Shown here: piece by piece, positions 7,395 to 16,269 of the stretch
How positions within the stretch are numbered: the first letter of the stretch is position 1
How the letters are laid out: each line of letters starts with the position of its first letter
From: Muribaculaceae bacterium
GTDB taxonomy: Bacteria > Bacteroidota > Bacteroidia > Bacteroidales > Muribaculaceae
Assembly: GCA_014867205.1 (NCBI GenBank)
Contig: WGUO01000002.1
Coordinates: 1-64,000, forward strand
Length of the DNA stretch: 64,000 nucleotides
Direction: 5' to 3'
Program-made: the position numbers and the translations under genes
Notes under the pieces: generated by a model
The model's database searches: none
What the model was told of the DNA's origin: nothing
What the model saw: the letters and a program-made list of their open reading frames with translations, nothing else

Positions 7395-8399
7395 TTAGGG
7401 ATTAGGAGTTATTTCCTCGAGGCGGCGGCGGATCTGCGCGGCGCTTTCGCCACGGCTGATTATCGTGCCGTCAGGGCCGACCAGTATGTGGTGGGGAATC
7501 CCTGAGAATCCGTAGATGTCATACGGCACCTTCTGCGTGTTATACAGCACAGGCCAGGGTATCTCATGCTTCTTCACTGCGGTCCGGGTGTCCTCGGGGA
7601 GGTCACGCACTGCCACTCCGACGATCTCGACCTTGTCGGGATAATCTGCGCGAAGGCTCTTGAGCTCGGGCAACTCGCGGATGCAGTAGGGACACCAGCT
7701 CGCCCAGAAGTCGAGCACGACATCTCTGCCAGCAGGAACCAGTGCCGACAGTTTCTGCACCGTGCCACGAGCTGTCTCGCCGCTGAAGTCCACATATTTG
7801 TGGCCCGGCGATGTGGCGAGGCGTGAGTCGGCAAATTTCTTATAGTGCCGCACACGACGCGAGTCGCGGAAGCCCCGGTCCGAAGCGCTGAGCAGGCTGT
7901 CCACCCGCTGTGGGTCGGCATACTTGAGCCACTCTATTCCGAAATAATCGCCGAGCGGATTGTCGCGGTTTGCGTTGTATTGTCGCTCGGCGAAGTCGAC
8001 ATAGAGGCGCATGTCGTCAAGGGCCTCCACAGAGTCGAGCGACTGCATGAGTCGCGTCAGGCGGTCGTTGAGCGGTGTGCCCGTGGCGACGTTTGTCGAG
8101 TCAGTCACGGTAGCGTTGCCCGGCTCCGCGACATAATAGGCACATATGCGGCCATCGACCGCAAGCTGCATAAATACCGGGAGTCTCAGAGAGTCGGACT
8201 CGGTGGTGACGAACTCCGCGCGCCTGTCCCTGACGACGGCAGTGGCCACGACAGTCGAGTCGCGGTAACTCATCATCTCCACAGTCTTGCCTTCGAAACG
8301 CTCGGGAAACGTGATCTCGAGCCTGCTCTCCTTCTTGGCGCACGACCCCAGCGCAAGGCAGAGGGCCGCGAGCGATATGGTTATATTTTTCAGTCTCAT
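7395..8399 (-). CDS. TlpA-like thioredoxin-fold lipoprotein
   Basis: A 334-aa lipoprotein. The signal peptide ends in the lipobox LGSC, so it is anchored in the envelope. The N-terminal half resembles the beta-sandwich DUF4369 region found before many Bacteroidota TlpA domains. The C-terminal half is thioredoxin-like with FWASWCPYCIRELPEL, giving a CPYC redox pair near residue 235. It probably reduces or exchanges disulfides in periplasmic proteins. It starts 15 bp after the M48 protease stop and is followed by the acyl-CoA ligase, so one transcript is likely. Confidence 0.87.
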   Translation of the reverse strand: MRLKNITISLAALCLALGSCAKKESRLEITFPERFEGKTVEMMSYRDSTVVATAVVRDRRAEFVTTESDSLRLPVFMQLAVDGRICAYYVAEPGNATVTDSTNVATGTPLNDRLTRLMQSLDSVEALDDMRLYVDFAERQYNANRDNPLGDYFGIEWLKYADPQRVDSLLSASDRGFRDSRRVRHYKKFADSRLATSPGHKYVDFSGETARGTVQKLSALVPAGRDVVLDFWASWCPYCIRELPELKSLRADYPDKVEIVGVAVRDLPEDTRTAVKKHEIPWPVLYNTQKVPYDIYGFSGIPHHILVGPDGTIISRGESAAQIRRRLEEITPNP

Positions 8400-8414
8400 G
8401 TGTGGTTTCGGTTG

Positions 8415-9251
8415 TTAATGTTGTTTTTTCTGCTGCTTTTGAGCACTCGCGGTCGTCGACGCAGTGCCGGGATATCGGTAGCCATCCCTTATCGCGCGCT
8501 TCTCTATGTCCGCGATGCGCTTGCCGGTGTCGGGATGACTCGAGAAAAGCTGCGCCACGAGTCCCGACGTGCCGGCTGAGCCCTCGAGCGACTGCAACTT
8601 TCGGAAAGCCATGCAGAGCACCAGTGGATTGCGGCCGTTGGCCTTCAGGAAATCATAGGCGTATGAATCAGCGTTGGACTCCTGTTTCTGTGAGTATCTG
8701 GCGCTTATGACAGCCTCCCCGAGCACCCCAAGCTGAGAGTCGGTGAGTGCGGCCACCTTGCCCCCTGCCGAAGCCACCGCATCCTTGAGCGCGGCGGTGC
8801 GCAGCGCGTTCTTGATGGCGTTGCGCGTGTCGTGATGGGCGACATGGCCGATCTCATGACCGATGACGCCGAGAACCTCGTCATCGCTCATGACATCCAT
8901 AAGGCCCGAATACACCCGCACGCTGCCGTTGGCACAGGCGAAGGCGTTGATGTCCCTGGTCAGGTAGACCTTGAAGTTCAGGGGCTGGCCGTCGACAGAA
9001 CTTATTCCGCTCACGATGCGGTTGAGCCGTCGCGTGTATTCGCTACCCGCCGGAGCGAGTTTGTTCTTCTTGTCCGACTCTCCGACAAACTGGCTGACAT
9101 AGCCCTTGACCTGGTCGTCGGAGACCGTGAAAGACTGGAACAACTCGATTCCGCCCTGAAGGAGACGCCCCCAGTCCTGGGCGACAGCCACAGGAGCCGA
9201 CTGTGAGACTAAAAGCAGCATAGTTGCCGCTATTGCGCAAATTTTCTTCAT
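8415..9251 (-). CDS. M48-family metalloprotease
   Basis: A 278-aa secreted zinc protease with an N-terminal signal peptide (cut near residue 24) and the HEXXH motif in VIGHEIGHVAHHDTRNA near residue 130. A later glutamate in SNADSYAYDF is the likely third zinc ligand. The arrangement fits small BepA/LoiP-like M48 proteases, which act on misfolded or slowly assembling outer-membrane proteins. First gene of the operon with tlpA-like and acyl-CoA ligase genes. Pairing with a thiol-redox lipoprotein suggests envelope quality control; that link is inference. Confidence 0.88.
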   Translation of the reverse strand: MKKICAIAATMLLLVSQSAPVAVAQDWGRLLQGGIELFQSFTVSDDQVKGYVSQFVGESDKKNKLAPAGSEYTRRLNRIVSGISSVDGQPLNFKVYLTRDINAFACANGSVRVYSGLMDVMSDDEVLGVIGHEIGHVAHHDTRNAIKNALRTAALKDAVASAGGKVAALTDSQLGVLGEAVISARYSQKQESNADSYAYDFLKANGRNPLVLCMAFRKLQSLEGSAGTSGLVAQLFSSHPDTGKRIADIEKRAIRDGYRYPGTASTTASAQKQQKKQH

Positions 9252-9334
9252 TATAGTGTCTTTTTCGTAGCTACTTACTATAAAAACGGCGACGGAATCA
9301 TATTGTTTGCGGAGAAACTCCGCATAAACGAAGA

Positions 9335-9372
9335 CCCGGACAGAAACGGCGCGCAGGCCGCTGCTGTCCGGG
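9335..9372. terminator. Hairpin between the cysteine desulfidase and M48 operons
   Basis: Arms 9335-9343 and 9364-9372 pair over 9 bp (CCCGGACAG / CTGTCCGGG). A smaller hairpin lies at about 9308-9324. Probably ends the minus-strand desulfidase transcript. No strong U-run. Confidence 0.45.
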
Positions 9373-9379
9373 GGAATGT

Positions 9380-10657
9380 CTACTTGTTGACCATTATGTC
9401 GAGTACGAGATGGTCAGTCTCGGTCATGGCCTCGCGACCGATCGAGGTGAGGTTATGCACGGTGCGGTCGATGTCGTCGCTCACGATGCCCTCTTGCGAT
9501 GTAACGCACTTGCCGTTCATGGCGAGCATGGCCGACATGAGGGCCGTAGAGACGCCCGAGGTGATCTTCATGGCGCACGATGGTTTCGCGCCGTCGCAAA
9601 TCATGCCCGTGAGGTTTGCCACCATATTCTTTATGGCGACACAGACCTCTTCATATCCGCCGCCCATCAGATGCACGAGTCCGGCCGAGGCGCCGGTCGA
9701 GGCCACCACGCAGCCGCAGAGGGCCGAGAGCCTGCCGAGGCTCTGCTTGATGTAGATACTTGTCAGCGAGCTGAGTGTCAGCGCTCGCGCCAGCTGCTCC
9801 TCGGTGGCGCCTATGTCCTCGGCGTAGCACACCACCGGGAGTGTCGCGGTGATGCCCTGGTTGCCGCTGCCGGAGTTCGACATGACCGGCACCTGCGCAC
9901 CACCCATTCGGGCGTCGCATGCCGCCGATGTCATGGAGAGTATGTGGCGTATCGGCGTGTCGCCGAACAGACGGATACCCTGCTCGCGAATCACCTTGCC
10001 GAGTCCATGGCCGTAGTCCCCGCGCAGGGCCAGACGTGCGGCGTCGCGGTTCATCCAGCCGGCCTCAAGGATAAAGCGTATCTTCTCGAGCGGCGTGTTC
10101 ATCGCGAAGTCATATACGGTGGCCTCGTCGAGCGTAACGTCCTCCGTCTCGCCACCGCTGTCGCAGCCACCGGTCTTCTCAAGAAGCGTCTCTCCATCCT
10201 TTGCCAGATAGATGAAGTTGGTGTGCGAGCCGGAAATCACGGCGCGGGCCGTGTGTCCCCCACCCTCCACGTCGACCTCGATATGCAGGTTCGACGGAGC
10301 GTTCTTGCAGTGGCTTATGCGTATGCGGTCCTCTGCGATAAATCTCTTACCCTGCTCAAGAGCGTCGGGACTGACATCGCGTAGTACCTCCAGTCCATAC
10401 TCCGACTTGCCGACAATCGCTCCGAGAGCCACGGCGATAGGTAGGCCGATCATGCCGGTGCCGGGGATTCCTACACCCATAGCGTTCTTGATTATATTGC
10501 CGCTGAGCGACAGCGATATTTTCTCCGGGCGGCAGCCTAAAAGTTCGGTGGCCTTTGCCACACATAGCGCCACAGCCACCGGCTCTGTGCAGCCAATAGC
10601 CGGAACGACCTCGCGGTGTATCAGTCGGATTATCCTGTCAATCTGTGTCTCGTTCAT
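9380..10657 (-). CDS. cyuA: L-cysteine desulfidase family protein (UPF0597/CyuA)
   Basis: A 425-aa cytoplasmic enzyme closely following E. coli YhaM/CyuA from end to end: VVPAIGCTEPVAVALCVAKA at the start, GVGIPGTGMIGLPIA, RMGGAQVPVMSNSGSGNQGI, and MICDGAKPSCAMK near the end. The conserved cysteines probably bind an Fe-S cluster. The family breaks L-cysteine to pyruvate, ammonia and sulfide and is related to serine dehydratases, so a serine deaminase activity is an alternative. It stands between thymidine kinase and the M48 operon. Pyruvate and sulfide release fits an amino-acid-using anaerobe. Confidence 0.9.
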   Translation of the reverse strand: MNETQIDRIIRLIHREVVPAIGCTEPVAVALCVAKATELLGCRPEKISLSLSGNIIKNAMGVGIPGTGMIGLPIAVALGAIVGKSEYGLEVLRDVSPDALEQGKRFIAEDRIRISHCKNAPSNLHIEVDVEGGGHTARAVISGSHTNFIYLAKDGETLLEKTGGCDSGGETEDVTLDEATVYDFAMNTPLEKIRFILEAGWMNRDAARLALRGDYGHGLGKVIREQGIRLFGDTPIRHILSMTSAACDARMGGAQVPVMSNSGSGNQGITATLPVVCYAEDIGATEEQLARALTLSSLTSIYIKQSLGRLSALCGCVVASTGASAGLVHLMGGGYEEVCVAIKNMVANLTGMICDGAKPSCAMKITSGVSTALMSAMLAMNGKCVTSQEGIVSDDIDRTVHNLTSIGREAMTETDHLVLDIMVNK

Positions 10658-10698
10658 GATTACTGATTTTTAGGTTAAGTTAATGGACGCTGCCATAC

Positions 10699-11319
10699 TC
10701 AGATGGGCAACTGACCCTTGCGGCTCTGCTCGATGCGCTTGTTGCGCCAGCATTTGCGGCATACGGCTATATAGCGCTCGTTACCGCCGATCTCAACGAC
10801 CTCTCCCTCGGTGATGATCTCACCCTTGGAGTTGACTCGCGCGTTGACAATCGTCTTGCGGCCGCACGAGCATGTCGACTTTATCTCATCGATAGTGTCG
10901 GCGACCTCAAGAAGCCGCTTCGAGCCCTCGAACAGATGCGTCCGGAAGTCCGTGCGGAGTCCGTAGCACACCACATTGATGGCGAAATCGTCGACAGCCT
11001 TGGCGAGCTGATCGACCTGGGCGGCCGAGAGGAACTGTGCCTCGTCGACCAGAATCCAGTCGGGATGTGAGCCGTCATCGTAGCGGAGTTCCGACAGCAT
11101 GTCGTAGAGATTAGACTCGGGGTATATCCACGAGCACTCGCGTTCGATGCCGATGCGAGAGCGTATCACGTTTCTCCTGTCGCGCGTGTCGACAACCGGC
11201 TTGAAACAGCGGTAGGCCATGCCCCGCTCCTCGAAATTATATGCTGTAGTGAGCAGAAGGGCCGTCTTGGCAGAACCCATCGTGCCGTATCTGAAGTATA
11301 GTTTTCCTATTCTGTCCAT
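10699..11319 (-). CDS. tdk: Thymidine kinase
   Basis: A 206-aa type II thymidine kinase: thymidine plus ATP to dTMP in the salvage pathway. The P-loop is GTMGSAKTA, the Walker B/catalytic segment is ILVDEAQFL, the lid follows, and a zinc site is formed by CSCG and CRKC near the C-terminus. I use ATG 11319 (MDRIGKLYFRYG) since the family begins just before the P-loop strand; the longer frame adds 15 unconserved residues. Single gene. Confidence 0.93.
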   Translation of the reverse strand: MDRIGKLYFRYGTMGSAKTALLLTTAYNFEERGMAYRCFKPVVDTRDRRNVIRSRIGIERECSWIYPESNLYDMLSELRYDDGSHPDWILVDEAQFLSAAQVDQLAKAVDDFAINVVCYGLRTDFRTHLFEGSKRLLEVADTIDEIKSTCSCGRKTIVNARVNSKGEIITEGEVVEIGGNERYIAVCRKCWRNKRIEQSRKGQLPI

Positions 11320-11575
11320 TGGTTCATGTGCCGCGAAATGACTTGTTCGGATATGTCGCGCCATATTGAAAAACTCATGGCAGGACTTTAATTTCGCAAC
11401 TTATCTGCGAATATAGGAATTTTTTACGGCTTATTCAAACTTTTTAGCACCCAAGATTGTTGATAAGTCGTGTAATTGACTGACAGGAAGTAATATTGAG
11501 AGTAAAATTTTAACATTACCGGACCTTAGGCCCTCAACGTCATATATCAGCAACAAACCAGAAGGAGGAATGACC

Positions 11576-12178
11576 ATGAACCAGGCAAATGTAATCTCAG
11601 TGAATCCGGGAGTAAAGACTCTTGGCGAGCTTCACGTTTCCGACCATAAGATAGCCCGTATCAGCCGCACTCTGGCGGCTCCGCGTCACATTGCCAATCC
11701 CCTTCGCGCCGTGACCAATGCTCTGCTTGGCATCAATTCCCGCGTCAATGCCCGTTTCTCGGGCAAAATGCTGCTGATCCGCATGATAGGGGGCGCGCTG
11801 CTTCTCTTCATGGGTCTGCCGGCCCTTGCAGCCACTGGGTTTGACCTCACGGCCACAGATACCGAGGCGCTCATCGAATGCGGTGCCGGACTGCTTCTGA
11901 TCTTAGGTCTTTTCTGCCGCATGTCGTCGGCTGCCGCCGCCGGCTGGTTCGGCTATTCGTTCTACATGTCGCTTATGGCAGGATTACCCGACGTAGGGTA
12001 TGCCGCCCTGTCGGCGGTAATGCTGATATTTGTCGTGCTCGGTCCGGGCCGCTTCTGCATCGACCAGTTCATTCGTCGCGGCGTATATGCTTTCGGCCGC
12101 CTGAGGCGCAGCCGCAACCGGCGCCAGCATGGACTCGACTACCGCGCATATGCCATGATGGACCGCCGCGTGGGTTGA
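11576..12178 (+). CDS. Small integral membrane protein, unknown function
   Basis: About 200 aa with a hydrophilic first 60 residues and about four hydrophobic segments (roughly 63-85, 100-120, 124-142 and 145-165), then a very basic tail rich in Arg. It resembles small DUF2892/DoxX-like membrane proteins in outline only; I do not recognise the family. A strong GGAGG (11564-11568), unusual for this phylum, sits 7 nt from ATG 11576 but only 1 nt from ATG 11570, so 11576 is the better start. Convergent with nth, 7 bp apart. Confidence 0.6.
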   Translation: MNQANVISVNPGVKTLGELHVSDHKIARISRTLAAPRHIANPLRAVTNALLGINSRVNARFSGKMLLIRMIGGALLLFMGLPALAATGFDLTATDTEALIECGAGLLLILGLFCRMSSAAAAGWFGYSFYMSLMAGLPDVGYAALSAVMLIFVVLGPGRFCIDQFIRRGVYAFGRLRRSRNRRQHGLDYRAYAMMDRRVG

Positions 12179-12185
12179 CCGGGCA

Positions 12186-12827
12186 TCATTTGTTCCCGGC
12201 TGCATATGTTTTGCAATAGGCGCTTATTGCGCAGTTGAGGCAGTCGGGCCTCCGGGCCTTGCACACATAGCGGCCGTGCAGTATGAGCCAATGGTGCGCG
12301 GTCGACACAAGTTCCTCCGGAATATATTTCATCAGTGTCTTCTCCGTGACGAGCGGATTGGGAGAATTGTCGGTGAGCCCTATGCGGTTGCTCACCCTGA
12401 ATACGTGTGTGTCGACGGCCATAGCGGCCTTGTTCCACACGACGGCCAGCATCACGTTGGCCGTCTTGCGTCCCACCCCCGGCAGTTTCATCAGGTTGTC
12501 GATGTCCTGCGGCATCTCGCCGCCGAACTCGTCGACCAGCACCTGCGCCGCCTTGATCAGCGAGCGCGTCTTGTTGTTGGGGAAGGTCACCGACTTTATG
12601 AAGCCGTAGACCTCCTCCTCGCTCGCGGCCGCAAGGTCCTCGGGTTGCGGAAAGCGCTCAAAGAGCGCCGGCGTCACCATGTTGATGCGCTTGTCCGTGC
12701 ATTGCGCCGACAGTATCACGGCCAGCAGCAGATGAAACGGAGTGTCATAGTGCAGCTCCGTCTTGGGCTCGGGCATGATTTCCTTGAAAATGGAAATCAT
12801 GCCCTCGTATCTTTGTTTCTTAGTCAC
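12186..12827 (-). CDS. nth: Endonuclease III
   Basis: A 213-aa DNA glycosylase/AP lyase of base-excision repair that removes oxidised pyrimidines. The helix-hairpin-helix LPGVGRKTANVML (near residue 115) is followed by the catalytic aspartate in VDTHVFRVSNR. The C-terminal 4Fe-4S site has the exact CX6CX2CX5C spacing. Length is standard. It starts 17 bp after pheS and is probably transcribed with it. Confidence 0.96.
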   Translation of the reverse strand: MTKKQRYEGMISIFKEIMPEPKTELHYDTPFHLLLAVILSAQCTDKRINMVTPALFERFPQPEDLAAASEEEVYGFIKSVTFPNNKTRSLIKAAQVLVDEFGGEMPQDIDNLMKLPGVGRKTANVMLAVVWNKAAMAVDTHVFRVSNRIGLTDNSPNPLVTEKTLMKYIPEELVSTAHHWLILHGRYVCKARRPDCLNCAISAYCKTYAAGNK

Positions 12828-12844
12828 TTCGCGGACTTATATTA

Positions 12845-13870
12845 TCAGTTTGCAGCCTCGAACTCGCGCAGGAACCGAACATCATTCTCCGAGAACATGC
12901 GCAGGTCCTTTACCTTATACTTCAGGTTGGTTATACGCTCGATACCCATGCCGAACGCATATCCGCTGTAGACCTTGGAGTCTATGCCGCAAGCCTCAAG
13001 CACGTTGGGGTCGACCATCCCGCAGCCGAGTATCTCGACCCAGCCCGTTCCCTTGCAGAACGCGCAGCCCTTTCCGCCGCAGATGTCGCAGCTGATGTCC
13101 ATCTCGGCCGACGGCTCGGTGAACGGGAAGTATGAGGGACGCAGGCGTATCTTCGTCTCGGGTCCGAACATCTGCTGCGCGAAACCCAGAAGCACCTGCT
13201 TCAGGTCGGCAAACGACACGTTCCTGTCGATATAAAGGCCCTCTACCTGATGGAAGAAGCAGTGTGCGCGGGCCGATATCGCCTCATTGCGGTAGACTCG
13301 GCCGGGGCATACTATTCGGATCGGGGGCTGCGTGTGCTCCATGACGCGGGTCTGCACCGACGAGGTGTGCGTGCGGAGCAGTATCTCGGCCGGATTGCGC
13401 GAGATGAAGAAGGTGTCCTGCATGTCGCGCGCCGGATGGTCAGGCGGGAAGTTGAGGCTCTCGAACACATGCCAGTCGTCCTCTATCTCGGGTCCCTCGG
13501 CAATGGTGAAGCCCATGCTCGCGAATATGCGGAGCATCTCGTTCTTCACTATCGACAGCGGATGGCGCGTGCCGAGCCCGCAGGGCGAAGCCGTGCGCGT
13601 CAGGTCGATCTCGCCCAGCGACGGGTCCTCGGCGACAGCGAAAGCCTCCTTAAGCCCATTGATCTTCTCGGTGGCGAATGTCTTCAGTTCGTTGATCTTC
13701 TGTCCGACCTCGCGCTTGAGCTCGGCGGGGACATTGCGGAAATCAGCCATGAGCGCCGATACCGCGCCCTTCTTGCTCAGGTATTTTATGCGGAGCTGCT
13801 CCACCTCCTCCTGATTCGAGGCGACGGCGGCCGAAATCTCCTCTCTAAGCCTATTTATCTTGTCAAGCAT
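12845..13870 (-). CDS. pheS: Phenylalanyl-tRNA synthetase alpha subunit
   Basis: The 341-aa alpha chain charges tRNA-Phe together with PheT, which is not in this window. An N-terminal coiled-coil (residues 1-90) binds tRNA. The class II core includes HPLSIVKNEM, FESLNFPPDHPARDMQDTF, HTSSVQTRVM and FGMGIERI. The glycine-rich motif CGMVDPNVLEACGID is present. It has a TAATTTTGC promoter box (13893-13901) and is followed by nth. Confidence 0.97.
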   Translation of the reverse strand: MLDKINRLREEISAAVASNQEEVEQLRIKYLSKKGAVSALMADFRNVPAELKREVGQKINELKTFATEKINGLKEAFAVAEDPSLGEIDLTRTASPCGLGTRHPLSIVKNEMLRIFASMGFTIAEGPEIEDDWHVFESLNFPPDHPARDMQDTFFISRNPAEILLRTHTSSVQTRVMEHTQPPIRIVCPGRVYRNEAISARAHCFFHQVEGLYIDRNVSFADLKQVLLGFAQQMFGPETKIRLRPSYFPFTEPSAEMDISCDICGGKGCAFCKGTGWVEILGCGMVDPNVLEACGIDSKVYSGYAFGMGIERITNLKYKVKDLRMFSENDVRFLREFEAAN

Positions 13871-13892
13871 AGTCTCTTGTGATTTTTTCTTT

Positions 13893-13901
13893 GCAAAATT
13901 A
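13893..13901 (-). promoter_or_regulatory. -7 box for pheS-nth
   Basis: TAATTTTGC on the minus strand, about 23 nt before the pheS start codon. Perfect match to the Bacteroidota consensus. Confidence 0.65.
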
Positions 13902-13971
13902 ATAAATTATCTGCAATATGTTGTTATATTATCGTTATTAGTACAACATTTTATATAAAACACTATAGATT

Positions 13972-14721
13972 ATGGAGACAAACGACAAATGTGCATGCGC
14001 CGACAAGGGGCGACTCAAGATACTGTGCACCTGGGTTCCCGCGCTGCTTCTCGCCGTCGGCCTGATGCTGCTCGGCATCTTCATCAGCAACGGTTTCGGA
14101 CGCATCTCCGCAAACTCGCGGGTAGTGACCGTGCGTGGCCTGAGCGAGCGTGAGGTCGAGGCCAACAAGGTGACCTGGCCTATCGTCAGCAAGCATGTGG
14201 GCAATGACCTCTCCCAGCTATACAGCGAGGTGGAGACAACCAACAATGCCGTGATCAACTTCCTGAAGTCAAACGGCATCAGCGACAAGGAATTCTCTGT
14301 CAACGCCCCGAAGGTGCAGGACATGCAGGCCGACAATTACGGTGGCCAACCCGCGCCCTACCGCTATAACGTGACATCGGTAGTTGTGGTGACGAGCTCG
14401 CAGGTCACCAAGGTCAATGAGCTTATGGCCAAGCAGTCCGAGCTCATGGCCAAGGGCATCGCCATCGTGGCGGGAGACTACAACTACCAGACACTCTATG
14501 AGTTCACCGAGCTCAACAAGATCAAGCCCGACATGGTGGCCGACGCCACCAAGAACGCCCGCAAGGCGGCCGACAAGTTCGCGCAGGACTCCCAGAGCCA
14601 CCTCGGCAAGATCAAGTCGGCCTCGCAGGGCCAGTTCTCGATCGAGGACCGCGACCAGTACACACCCTACATCAAGCGCGTACGTGTCGTATCGACTATC
14701 GAGTATTATCTCAAGGACTAA
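13972..14721 (+). CDS. SIMPL domain (DUF541) protein
   Basis: A 249-aa envelope protein with a short cytoplasmic N-terminus and one membrane anchor (about residues 20-42). A SIMPL/DUF541 domain follows: VVTVRGLSEREVEANKVTWP opens it and VRVVSTIEYYL closes it. SIMPL proteins occur in the periplasm of many bacteria and have been linked to oxidative stress, but no reaction is known. Single gene, divergent from pheS, ended by the hairpin at 14745-14777. Confidence 0.85.
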   Translation: METNDKCACADKGRLKILCTWVPALLLAVGLMLLGIFISNGFGRISANSRVVTVRGLSEREVEANKVTWPIVSKHVGNDLSQLYSEVETTNNAVINFLKSNGISDKEFSVNAPKVQDMQADNYGGQPAPYRYNVTSVVVVTSSQVTKVNELMAKQSELMAKGIAIVAGDYNYQTLYEFTELNKIKPDMVADATKNARKAADKFAQDSQSHLGKIKSASQGQFSIEDRDQYTPYIKRVRVVSTIEYYLKD

Positions 14722-14744
14722 TGACTGATTACTGACTTAGAACA

Positions 14745-14777
14745 AGGCACGCGCGTAAAACCGCGTGCCTCTTTTTT
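14745..14777 (+). terminator. Rho-independent terminator
   Basis: Perfect 9-bp stem (14745-14753 with 14762-14770) followed by a T-run at 14772-14777. Ends the SIMPL gene transcript. Confidence 0.85.
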
Positions 14778-14788
14778 CACTTTCCACA

Positions 14789-15457
14789 ATGAAGGAGACA
14801 TTGAATTTTCTCGGCAGACTCGCCCGCAACAACAACCGCGAGTGGTTCAACGCACATAAGGATGAATACCTTGACGCGAAGGCCAAGACCGATGAGCTTG
14901 CCGCGCGGCTTGTCGCGGCGGTGACGGCCTTTGAGCCGGAGGCCCGCTACCTCACTCCGGCCGACTGCACCTACCGTATCTACCGCGACACACGCTTCTC
15001 GGCCGACAAGACACCCTACAAGACACATATCGGCATCTTCATCAACCCGCCCTACGGCAAGAAGTCGAACCGCATGGGCTATTATCTCCATATAGAGCCG
15101 TCGAACTGCTTTATCGCCGCAGGCACCGTCTGCCTCCCGTCAAAGACAATATCGGCGATCCGCAAGTCGATTTTCGAGAATGTCAACGAGTATCTTGAGA
15201 TAATAGAGAACCCCGGATTCAAGGCGATATTTCCTGAGATCGGCGAGAACCTGCTCAAGACGGCGCCGAAAGGCATACCGCGCGACTGGGAGCATATCGA
15301 CCTCGTCAGGCCCCGCGACTATGTGGCCTCCTGCCCGCTTGCCGACTCGCGGCTGTCGGCCCCCGGACTTGTGGAGGAGGTCGCCGAGATGTTCTCGCTG
15401 GCAAAACCATTCAACGATTTCATCAACTACGCCATCGACAACCCCAACGCCGACTGA
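14789..15457 (+). CDS. DUF2461 (TIGR02453 family) protein
   Basis: A 222-aa cytoplasmic protein of the DUF2461 family. MKETLNFLGRLARNNNREWF at the start, RIYRDTRFSADKTPYKTHIG in the middle, and YYLHIEPSNCFIAAG are typical. Function is unknown; structural relatives have been compared with phosphotransfer enzymes, which is not evidence of activity. I choose ATG 14789, since the GTG at 14765 lies inside the preceding terminator. No operon partner. Confidence 0.86.
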   Translation: MKETLNFLGRLARNNNREWFNAHKDEYLDAKAKTDELAARLVAAVTAFEPEARYLTPADCTYRIYRDTRFSADKTPYKTHIGIFINPPYGKKSNRMGYYLHIEPSNCFIAAGTVCLPSKTISAIRKSIFENVNEYLEIIENPGFKAIFPEIGENLLKTAPKGIPRDWEHIDLVRPRDYVASCPLADSRLSAPGLVEEVAEMFSLAKPFNDFINYAIDNPNAD

Positions 15458-15558
15458 TGGGAAATCAGGATGACACCGGAATTGGACATTTGTGCCGTTT
15501 TGTGTCTGTTTTGGTAATTTTTGACCTGATTATGGCCTGAAATGCGATTTTTTTTGTA

Positions 15559-15602
15559 ATTTCGCATCTGAATGGACAATTCACGGTTCAGGGTAATTGT
15601 CC
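15559..15602 (+). promoter_or_regulatory. Promoter and likely TetR operator
   Basis: A near-consensus -7 box (TAATTTCGC, 15559-15567) is followed at about +1 by the inverted repeat GGACAATT (15574-15581), 13-nt spacer, AATTGTCC (15595-15602). The position, overlapping the expected start of transcription, fits autorepression by the TetR gene directly downstream. Confidence 0.5.
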
Positions 15603-15628
15603 GGATTCATTCTCGGAGGCTTGTAGTT

Positions 15629-16219
15629 ATGGTAAAAAAGACACGCGACAGATTCATTGAGGTGGCCCGCTCCCTTTTCGCAAGAAAGGGCGTGGAGAAC
15701 ACCACCATGAACGATATCGCGGCCGCGTCAGACAAGGGACGCCGAACCATCTACACCTATTTCAAGAGCAAGCGGGAGATCTTCAACGCCGTGATCGAGA
15801 GCGAGAGCGACGACCTTCTCTCCAACCTCAACTCCATCGTGACCAAGCCGATATCACCTGAGCAGAAACTGCGCGAGTATGTCGCTACCCGAATGGAGAC
15901 AATGCGCGAGATCGTGTCGCGCAACGGCTCGCTCCGCGCCGGATTCTTCCGCGATGTCCGCAAGGTTGACCGCGCCCGCTCCGTCATCTCGCGCAAGGAG
16001 ATCAAGATGCTCATGCGCATCCTGCACGAGGGGGTCGTGCTCGGGGTGTTCGACATTCCCAACATCAAGGAGTGGGCGATCATCATCACAAACTCAATCA
16101 ACGGCTTCGACGTGCCCTACATCCGCAATAACCTCACCGAATACGGCATTGACAAATCGGACATGGCTCGCATGATCGCAGACCTGATACTCAACGGAAT
16201 CCGCATGCGCGAGCAATAG
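15629..16219 (+). CDS. TetR-family transcriptional regulator
   Basis: A 196-aa repressor. The N-terminal helix-turn-helix is classical (FARKGVENTTMNDIAAASDK, then RTIYTYFKSKREIF). The C-terminal ligand domain is not assignable to a known effector. ATG 15629 has GGAGG at 15615-15619, 9 nt upstream, which supports it over the TTG at 15572, which lies upstream of the putative operator. The fabG-like gene follows 50 bp later, so it may control lipid-related genes; that is inference. Confidence 0.87.
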   Translation: MVKKTRDRFIEVARSLFARKGVENTTMNDIAAASDKGRRTIYTYFKSKREIFNAVIESESDDLLSNLNSIVTKPISPEQKLREYVATRMETMREIVSRNGSLRAGFFRDVRKVDRARSVISRKEIKMLMRILHEGVVLGVFDIPNIKEWAIIITNSINGFDVPYIRNNLTEYGIDKSDMARMIADLILNGIRMREQ

Positions 16220-16269
16220 CGTGAACCTCCACAACTGGAAAACAGAACAACAAAACATATATTACAGAC

